From an uncultured Clostridia bacterium (GTDB lineage: Bacteria; Bacillota; Clostridia; Christensenellales; Aristaeellaceae): a stretch of 11,620 nucleotides of DNA. The stretch spans positions 1 through 11,620 of the forward strand of contig CAKTXP010000064.1 of NCBI GenBank assembly GCA_934631055.1, written 5' to 3'. Within the stretch, counting starts at the first letter, position 1. The number at the start of each line of letters is the position of its first letter. Under the pieces are notes generated by a model. That model did no database searches. It was not told the DNA's origin and worked only from the letters and a program-made list of their open reading frames with translations. Shown here one piece after another: positions 6,487-11,620 of the stretch. The translations under genes were made by a program, and so were the position numbers.

Positions 6487-7588
6487 TTACTGCATCTGGA
6501 GATACGCGGTGATGAAACCGTCGAGTTCGCCATCCATAACGGCGTCCACGTTGCTGGTCTCATAACCGGTTCGATGATCCTTAACCAGCGAATACGGATG
6601 GAAGACATAGGAGCGGATCTGGCTGCCCCATTCGATCTTCTTCATCTCGCCCTTGATATCCGCCATCTTTTCCTCGCGCTCGCGCTCGCGCAGTTCGACG
6701 AGCTTCGCGCGCAGCATGCGCATACAGTTCTCACGGTTGTGAACCTGATCGCGGCTGGTCTGAGAGGAAACGACGATGCCCGTCGGGAAGTGCGTCATTC
6801 GGACGGCAGAGCTGGTCTTGTTAACGTTCTGTCCGCCCGCGCCGCTGGCATGGTAGGTGTCCACGCGGACATCCTTCATGTCGATCTCAATCTCGTTGTC
6901 GTCGTCGTCAATGATCGGCGAAACATCCAGCGATGAGAAGCTCGTCTGGCGGCGCGCGTTGGAGTCGAACGGGCTGATGCGCACCAGGCGATGCACGCCT
7001 TTTTCGCTGCGCAGGAAGCCGTAGGCGTTCTCGCCGTCCACCTCAAAGGTCACGGACTTGAGCCCAGCTTCGTCGCCGTCGAGCATATCAATGAGCTTCA
7101 CGGTAAAGCCGTGGCGCTCGCAGTAACGGGTGTACATGCGGTAGAGCATGAGCGTCCAGTCCTGCGCCTCGGTTCCGCCCGCGCCCGCGTGCAGCGAGAG
7201 ATAGCAGTTGTTGCTGTCGTAATCGCCGCGCAGCAGGCTTTCCAGACGAAGCTCTTCCAGATCGCTTTGCAGCTTTTTGATCTCCTCGCCCGCCTCGGCA
7301 AGCAGGTCTGTATCCTGCATCTCCTCGGCAAGCTCCATGGTGGTATCCACGTCGTCGGCGCGCTGGCAGAGCTTTTCGTAATGCTCCACCTTGTTTTCGG
7401 TAATGCGCACCTTCCGGCTGACCTCAGTCGAGCGCTTGAGGTCATTCCAGAAATCCGGCTCGTTCATCGTTTCGTGCAGCTCGAGGAGCTGCTCTTTGAG
7501 TCCGGCGACGTTAAAGTGACTCACCTGCCTCAACAATGCTTTCGCGGATTTGTGCCATCTGCTGGCGATAGGTATCCAGTTCGATCAC
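6487..7588 (-). CDS. prfB: Peptide chain release factor 2, made by programmed +1 frameshift
   Basis: RF2 terminates translation at UGA and UAA. The gene is split between two frames. From GTG 7588 the zero frame encodes 25 codons (MIELDTYRQQMAQIRESIVE, then AGESL) and meets TAA at codon 26 (7513-7511) in the site CTT-TAA-C. A +1 slip over T7513 resumes at AAC (Asn) and runs to 6487, giving 366 residues, the normal RF2 length. RF2 marks: the stop-codon-reading tripeptide S205-P-F207 and the catalytic G251-G-Q253 in SGAGGQNVNK. An internal SD-like AGGTGA (7526-7521) precedes the slip site. The start is supported by AGGATGTGA (7603-7595), 6 nt upstream of GTG. A reading that starts within the second frame near 7536 is an artefact. 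The frameshift autoregulates RF2 in other bacteria: low RF2 slows termination and favours slipping. It follows secA, as in Bacillus. Confidence 0.95.
7510..7526 (-). promoter_or_regulatory. prfB: Programmed +1 frameshift site of prfB
   Basis: The minus-strand sequence AGGTGA-GTCA-CTT-TAA-C contains an SD-like hexamer, 4 nt, the slippery Leu codon CTT (7516-7514) and a stop (7513-7511). The stop is codon 26, as in E. coli prfB. The stop is UAA rather than the usual UGA; RF2 reads both, so the feedback logic holds. Confidence 0.9.
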
Positions 7589-7642
7589 GTTGATTCACAT
7601 CCTTTTATCTGGTCAATATCCTTTTATTCTCCAAGAGCTTCC

Positions 7643-7753
7643 GCCCTCTCAGTCCCTTCGGGACAGCTCTCCCACAGGGAGAGCCAAGAAAGAGCGCTTT
7701 ATCCTTGCCTCCCACTCTGGGGGAGGTGACCGACGCAGTCGGTCGGAGAGGGC
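7643..7753. repeat. Inverted pair of REP-like palindromic units
   Basis: Unit A (7643-7687): GCCCTCTCA, hairpin GTCCC-TTC-GGGAC (7652-7664), hairpin GCTCTCCC-ACA-GGGAGAGC (7666-7684), CAAG. Unit B (7703-7753, opposite orientation): CCTTG, hairpin CCTCCC/GGGAGG (7708-7726), hairpin GACCGAC-GCA-GTCGGTC (7728-7744), ending GAGAGGGC (7746-7753). The outer ends are the exact inverted pair GCCCTCTC/GAGAGGGC. The pair fills most of the secA-prfB gap, ending 12 nt from the secA stop. There is no T-run, so it is not an obvious terminator. The layout resembles a BIME (paired REP units), the kind copied by RAYT transposases; none is in this window. Confidence 0.75.
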
Positions 7754-7765
7754 TTTCATTATTCC

Positions 7766-10525
7766 TTACTCTTTCCCGCAGCAGTCCTTATACTTCTTGC
7801 CGCTTCCGCAGGGGCAGGGATCGTTGCGGCCCGGCGTCTTCGTCACGCGCTTGGGACCGGAAGGCCCGCCCGCCGCCTTCGCCTGCTCAAGGTTCGTCTC
7901 CTGCGGCTTGGCGACCTCGCGGCGCTGCATCGGAATGTTGATGCGCGCCTGATACATGCGGCGCACGGTGTCCTCGCGGATGAGATGCACCATCTCGTCA
8001 AACATATCGTAGCCTTCGATCTGGTACTCGGTGACCGGATTGCGGTTGCCGTAAGCGCGCAGACCGATGCCGTCGCGGAGCTGATCCATCGCGTCGATGT
8101 GATCCATCCAGCGGCGATCCACGCAGGAGAGCAGAACGACGCGTTCCAGCTCGCGCGTGTCGATATGGATGAGCGAGAAGCCCTTTTCGCGCAGGGCGTA
8201 GAAGTCGCGCGCTTCCTGCTTGAGCTTGGCGATAAGGTCTTCCTTGTCGATGGTCTTGAACGGCTCTTCGTGCGCCTTGAAGAAGCCGATGCGGATGCAC
8301 AGGCGCTCCAGGTACTGCGTCAAGCCCTCCATATCCCAGTCGGCATAGTCATCGCCGTTGCCGCAGTAGCTGCCGACGGCTTCCTCGATGAGCTTGTCCG
8401 CCATCTTGACGATGGTCTCGTGCATATCCTGACCCTCGAGCACCTGTCTGCGCTGCTCGTAGATCTCCTTGCGCTGCTCGTTCATCACGTCGTCATACTG
8501 AAGCACGTTCTTACGGATCTCGTAGTTGCGGGCTTCGATGCGCTTCTGAGCGTTCTCGATCTGACCGGTGAGCATCTTCGCTTCGATCGGCTCATCCTCC
8601 GCCAGACCCATCTTCTCGATCAGACCGCTGACGCGTTCGCTGCCGAACAGGCGCATCAGGTCATCCTGCATGGAGAGGAAGAACTGAGAGGAGCCCGGAT
8701 CGCCCTGACGGCCGGCACGACCGCGCAGCTGATTGTCGATACGGCGGGACTCGTGGCGCTCGGTGCCGATGATATGCAGACCGCCGACCGCGATCACGCG
8801 ATCATGCTCGGCGTCGGTCTTTTTCTTGAAGTCGGCGTACAGCTCTTTGTAAACGGCGCGCGCGGCAAGCACATCCTCGCCGACGTTCTCGTTGAAGCCG
8901 GTCGCCTCTTCGACGACATTATCCTCATAGCCCTTCTGCTTCATCGCGCGGCGGGCGAGGTATTCCGGGTTGCCGCCCAGCAGGATATCCGTGCCGCGTC
9001 CAGCCATGTTCGTCGCGATGGTGACCGCGCCGAAATGACCTGCCTGCGCGACGATCTCCGCCTCGCGGGCGTGATACTTCGCGTTCAGCACGACATGCTC
9101 GATGCCGCGCATGCGCAGCATTTTGGACAGCGCTTCGCTGACCTCGACGGAGACCGTGCCGACCAGCACCGGCTGACCGGTCTTGTGGCGGCGTTCGATT
9201 TCCTCAACCACCTGGCTGAACTTGCCCTTGGTCGTGCGGTATACGAGGTCGTTCATATCCTTGCGGATCATCGGGCGGTTGGTCGGTATCTGCACGACGT
9301 CCAGCTTGTAGATGCCCTTGAATTCTTCTTCTTCGGTCTTTGCCGTACCGGTCATGCCGGAGAGCTTCTGATACATGCGGAAGTAGTTCTGGAAGGTGAT
9401 GGTCGCCAGGGTCTTGCTCTCGCGCTGAACCTTGACGTGTTCCTTCGCCTCGATTGCCTGATGCAGACCGTCGCTGTAACGGCGGCCGACCATCAGTCGT
9501 CCGGTGAACTCGTCAACGATGACGACCTCGTCGTTCTGCACGACGTAATCGACATCGCGCTTCATCAGCGCATGCGCGCGCAGCGCGGCGTTGATGTGGT
9601 GCAGCAGCTCGTTGTTCGCCACATCGGAAAGATTCTCCACGCCGAACCAGCGCTCCGCCTTGCGGACGCCCGCTTCGGAGAGGTTGCAGGTCTTCTTCTT
9701 CTCGTCGATGACGTAGTCCTTGCGCATGGCGGCAAGCTCTTCTTCGGAGAGCGGGTTGTCCGCCCAGCGATCCTCCTCCGGCTCTTCGCCCTTTTGCAGG
9801 GTGCAGACGAAGCGGTCCGCCTTCTCATACATATCGGTGGACTTGTCGCCCGCGCCGGAGATGATGAGCGGCGTGCGCGCCTCGTCGATGAGGATAGAGT
9901 CCACTTCGTCCACGATAGCGAAATGATGACCGCGCTGAACCATGTTCTTCTTGTAAATGACCATGTTGTCGCGCAGGTAATCAAAGCCCATCTCGTTGTT
10001 GGTGCCGTAGGTCACGTCGCAGGCATACGCCGCCTTGCGCTCTTCCTGCGAGAGGTCGTGCGTGATGACGCCGACGGTCATGCCCAGGAAGCGGAAGATG
10101 CGGCCAACGTCCTCGCCCTGGAACTTGGCGAGGTAATCGTTGACCGTAACGACATGCACGCCTTCGCCGGAGAGGGCGTTCAGGTAGGCGGGCATGGTCG
10201 CGGTCAGGGTCTTGCCCTCGCCGGTCTTCATTTCGGCAATGCGTCCCTGATGGAGTACGATGCCGCCGAGCATCTGCACACGGAACTGGCGCTTGCCGGT
10301 CACGCGGCAGGTCGCCTCGCGAACGACGGAATACGCTTCCGGCAGCAGGTCGTCAAGCGATTCGCCGTTCTTGACGCGCTCACGGAATTCCACGGTCTTG
10401 CCGCGGAGCTGTTCGTCGGTCAGCGCCTTGTGCGCTTCTTCAAAAGAGTCGATCTTATCGACGATCTTATTCAGGCGTTTGATCTCCCCGGCAGACGGGT
10501 CGAATAATTTGCTAAAAAAGCCCAT
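7766..10525 (-). CDS. secA: Protein translocase ATPase SecA
   Basis: SecA drives export of unfolded preproteins through SecYEG at the membrane. The 919-residue protein is complete: Walker A MKTGEGKT (99-106), DEVDSILIDEARTPLI (206-221) with the DEAD-type box, preprotein-binding region about 228-370, TGTAKTE (392-398), second nucleotide-binding fold with NMAGRGTDI (506-514) and QLRGRAGRQGDPG (599-611), scaffold and wing region about 620-840 including GLRAYGNRNPVTEYQ (821-835), and a C-terminal zinc (SEC-C) motif, C904-x-C906 and C915-C916 in the GSGKKYK context. It is longer than B. subtilis SecA (about 841), with an acidic insert near 246-275. GGAGG (10536-10532) lies 6 nt before the ATG. It has its own promoter overlapping the end of the upstream gene, and prfB follows after 177 bp. 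Confidence 0.99.
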   Translation of the reverse strand: MGFFSKLFDPSAGEIKRLNKIVDKIDSFEEAHKALTDEQLRGKTVEFRERVKNGESLDDLLPEAYSVVREATCRVTGKRQFRVQMLGGIVLHQGRIAEMKTGEGKTLTATMPAYLNALSGEGVHVVTVNDYLAKFQGEDVGRIFRFLGMTVGVITHDLSQEERKAAYACDVTYGTNNEMGFDYLRDNMVIYKKNMVQRGHHFAIVDEVDSILIDEARTPLIISGAGDKSTDMYEKADRFVCTLQKGEEPEEDRWADNPLSEEELAAMRKDYVIDEKKKTCNLSEAGVRKAERWFGVENLSDVANNELLHHINAALRAHALMKRDVDYVVQNDEVVIVDEFTGRLMVGRRYSDGLHQAIEAKEHVKVQRESKTLATITFQNYFRMYQKLSGMTGTAKTEEEEFKGIYKLDVVQIPTNRPMIRKDMNDLVYRTTKGKFSQVVEEIERRHKTGQPVLVGTVSVEVSEALSKMLRMRGIEHVVLNAKYHAREAEIVAQAGHFGAVTIATNMAGRGTDILLGGNPEYLARRAMKQKGYEDNVVEEATGFNENVGEDVLAARAVYKELYADFKKKTDAEHDRVIAVGGLHIIGTERHESRRIDNQLRGRAGRQGDPGSSQFFLSMQDDLMRLFGSERVSGLIEKMGLAEDEPIEAKMLTGQIENAQKRIEARNYEIRKNVLQYDDVMNEQRKEIYEQRRQVLEGQDMHETIVKMADKLIEEAVGSYCGNGDDYADWDMEGLTQYLERLCIRIGFFKAHEEPFKTIDKEDLIAKLKQEARDFYALREKGFSLIHIDTRELERVVLLSCVDRRWMDHIDAMDQLRDGIGLRAYGNRNPVTEYQIEGYDMFDEMVHLIREDTVRRMYQARINIPMQRREVAKPQETNLEQAKAAGGPSGPKRVTKTPGRNDPCPCGSGKKYKDCCGKE

Positions 10526-10601
10526 TGTTATCCTCCATACGCAGCAGCTGGGATTTGTCCTTTCGCCTCAAGCAAAAACTCCACATTGCCGCTCATTGTA
10601 T

Positions 10602-10630
10602 ATTTTAGCATCATTGAAGGGTTTTATCAA
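10602..10630 (-). promoter_or_regulatory. secA promoter
   Basis: On the minus strand TTGATA (10630-10625), 17 bp, TAAAAT (10607-10602) form a good sigma-A promoter, with start near 10595 and a leader of about 70 nt. The -35 lies inside the last codons of the upstream repeat-protein gene, whose TGA is at 10613-10611. Confidence 0.72.
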
Positions 10631-11522
10631 CCTTTTCCCATTGGCTTTCGATGATTGTCAGCGTGTTTGCGTCCGCTATGCCTGTCTCTTCCAGCCCGTT
10701 GGCTTTCTGGAAGCGGGCGACAGCCCTGCCCGTCCCTTCTCCGAACGTGCCTGTGCGGATGCTTCCGTTGTAATAGCCCAGATCCTTGAGCATCGTCTGC
10801 ATGCGGATGACCGCCTCACATGGCTCCATGCCCTCGTAGAGCGTCCCCTCATCGTAGAATTTTTCGGTCTTTTCTCTGCCGCACAGCGCACAGACTGCTG
10901 TCCGCACACCCATCTTTTTGCCCTGCGGCTCGCTTTGCACCGTGTATTCTCCGTATTCGTGTTCCAGATGGTCGAGTTTGACGCTCTTCGTCTTTGAGCA
11001 TCGGCTGCATGTCTGCTCGCCTTGTCCCGCCTTGCCGCAGGTCGGTTCCTTGATGACCGCAGCCTCGCCCCAGTCGTGACCGAGCTTTTCGATCTTTTCG
11101 GTCTTATGCTTTCCGCATACCTGGCAGGTATAGCGTCCCTGACCGTTCTGCGTGCAGGTTGGCTCGGTGACCACTTCCATCTCCACATATTCGTGCGGAA
11201 GCATGTCGATGTAGCGCCGGATCAGCTCGTTGCAGGCGGAACAGATTCCTTCCTTGGTGCCTTTGGCGGTGCAGGTCTGCTCTTTCGTTATGGTCCACGC
11301 TTCGACTTCGTGGGGCAGCTTGTCAATGTAGCGCTTTTCCCAGTGGTCGCAGTTGCGGCAGTAGCGGAAATCAAGCCCTTCCAGCCTGCACGTCGTTTCC
11401 CGCTTGGTCTTCCACGGACCGAAAACGTGGTTTTCACCACATTCCGATTCCGCGCCGACCGCGCTTGCCAGAAGCAGCATGCACAAAAGCGCCAGCCCGC
11501 CCGTCAGCATTTTTCCTTTCAT
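10611..11522 (-). CDS. Exported Cys/His 39-residue repeat protein with peptidoglycan-binding domain
   Basis: A 303-residue secreted protein. Residues 1-24 are a signal peptide ending A-V-G-A. Then come five tandem units of exactly 39 residues, beginning with H32, H71, H110, H149 and H188. Each carries CxxC (C55/58, 94/97, 133/136, 172/175, 211/214); the first four also have an upstream Cys (45, 84, 123, 162), mostly in a PTC-type context, and units end in L-[PGE]-H. The H-C-CxxC set could bind zinc or form disulfides. Residues about 233-293 are a PG_binding_1 domain (MLKDLGYYNGS, ARFQKANGLEETG), so the protein should attach to the wall. ATG 11522 is preferred to the TTG just before it because GGGAG (11535-11531) is 8 nt upstream. 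Similar CxxC repeats occur in surface proteins of gut Clostridia; the function is unknown. secA follows, with its own promoter. Confidence 0.88.
   Translation of the reverse strand: MKGKMLTGGLALLCMLLLASAVGAESECGENHVFGPWKTKRETTCRLEGLDFRYCRNCDHWEKRYIDKLPHEVEAWTITKEQTCTAKGTKEGICSACNELIRRYIDMLPHEYVEMEVVTEPTCTQNGQGRYTCQVCGKHKTEKIEKLGHDWGEAAVIKEPTCGKAGQGEQTCSRCSKTKSVKLDHLEHEYGEYTVQSEPQGKKMGVRTAVCALCGREKTEKFYDEGTLYEGMEPCEAVIRMQTMLKDLGYYNGSIRTGTFGEGTGRAVARFQKANGLEETGIADANTLTIIESQWEKVDKTLQ
10845..11429 (-). repeat. Five in-frame 117-bp coding repeats
   Basis: The units lie at 11429-11313, 11312-11196, 11195-11079, 11078-10962 and 10961-10845. The protein period is exactly 39 residues with no indel. 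The DNA is diverged, so the array is old and under protein-level selection. The fifth unit has lost the first Cys of the set. Confidence 0.85.
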
Positions 11523-11582
11523 CAAATTTTCTCCCTATTCAAAAATACGCTTATCTTTTCGCATCGATTTGCGCTAACTATA

Positions 11583-11611
11583 ATTTTAACATAGCGCGCA
11601 CATTTTCACAA
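11583..11611 (-). promoter_or_regulatory. Promoter of the repeat-protein gene
   Basis: Minus strand TTGTGA (11611-11606), 17 bp, TAAAAT (11588-11583), about 60 bp before the start codon in an AT-rich stretch. The spacing and -10 are good; the -35 matches at 4 of 6 positions. Confidence 0.62.
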
Positions 11612-11620
11612 CAAAAAAAA

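Noticed and set aside
7512..7536. A prfB start inside the second reading frame near 7536
   Set aside because: It lacks the conserved RF2 N-terminus and a proper ribosome binding site. The 25-codon leader from GTG 7588 with the CTT-TAA-C site gives the correct family length.
7599..7627. Two copies of ATCCTTTTAT 19 bp apart just upstream of prfB
   Set aside because: On the minus strand each reads ATAAAAGGAT, and the proximal copy contains part of the prfB ribosome binding site. The repeat is short and AG-rich and could be chance.
7643..7753. Intrinsic terminator between secA and prfB
   Set aside because: The hairpins are strong but none is followed by a T-run on either strand; they fit paired repeat units better.
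7985..10507. Very long open frame on the plus strand opposite secA (about 840 codons), and another of about 500 codons opposite tsaD/DUF1461 (4472-5971)
   Set aside because: The translations have skewed His/Arg/Val/Ala content, no recognisable motif and no good RBS. They mirror the GC-rich third-position bias of conserved genes on the other strand.
10845..11429. CRISPR-like or non-coding tandem repeat
   Set aside because: The 117-bp periodicity is in frame, diverged at DNA level and conserved at Cys/His positions, so it is a protein repeat.

Overview
This window comes from a GC-rich Bacillota genome, most likely a gut- or rumen-type Clostridia (a Christensenellales- or Oscillospirales-like lineage is my guess). 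The reasons are strong AGGAGG-type ribosome binding sites, the secA-prfB gene order usual in Firmicutes, exported proteins with Pro/Thr-rich linkers and peptidoglycan-binding repeats, and short GC-rich palindromic intergenic repeats. No mobile-element gene, CRISPR array, tRNA or rRNA is visible. Most of the window is housekeeping and cell-envelope genes.

Layout. Plus strand: a beta-lactamase-fold serine hydrolase (59-1258), an exported HtrA-type serine protease (1407-2606) with its own promoter region and a strong terminator, a 447-base gap holding nested hairpins, then an exported L,D-transpeptidase with two peptidoglycan-binding domains (3054-4442). A bidirectional terminator (4509-4557) separates these from a minus-strand block. 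In transcription order that block is: an exported protein of five exact 39-residue Cys/His repeats plus a peptidoglycan-binding domain (11522-10611), secA (10525-7766), prfB (7588-6487), a DUF1461-type membrane protein (6390-5641) and tsaD (5644-4586), the last two overlapping by 4 bp.

Function. secA (export motor) and prfB (peptide release factor 2) are core genes. tsaD makes the t6A37 modification of tRNA. HtrA, the L,D-transpeptidase and the repeat protein act outside the membrane, in quality control and at the cell wall, so export and envelope maintenance is a loose theme.

The most notable points are: (1) prfB is complete only through a programmed +1 frameshift at codon 26, with UAA rather than the usual UGA as the in-frame stop; (2) the repeat protein keeps an exact 39-residue period with a conserved H-C-CxxC set; (3) a REP-like palindromic unit appears as an inverted pair between secA and prfB and as a single copy after prfB; (4) the L,D-transpeptidase gene is preceded by a hairpin-rich region; (5) the htrA promoter has a weak -35, phased direct repeats upstream and a hairpin at the predicted transcript start. 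I found no clearly new multi-gene system; the repeat protein and the intergenic palindromes are the best candidates for undescribed biology.
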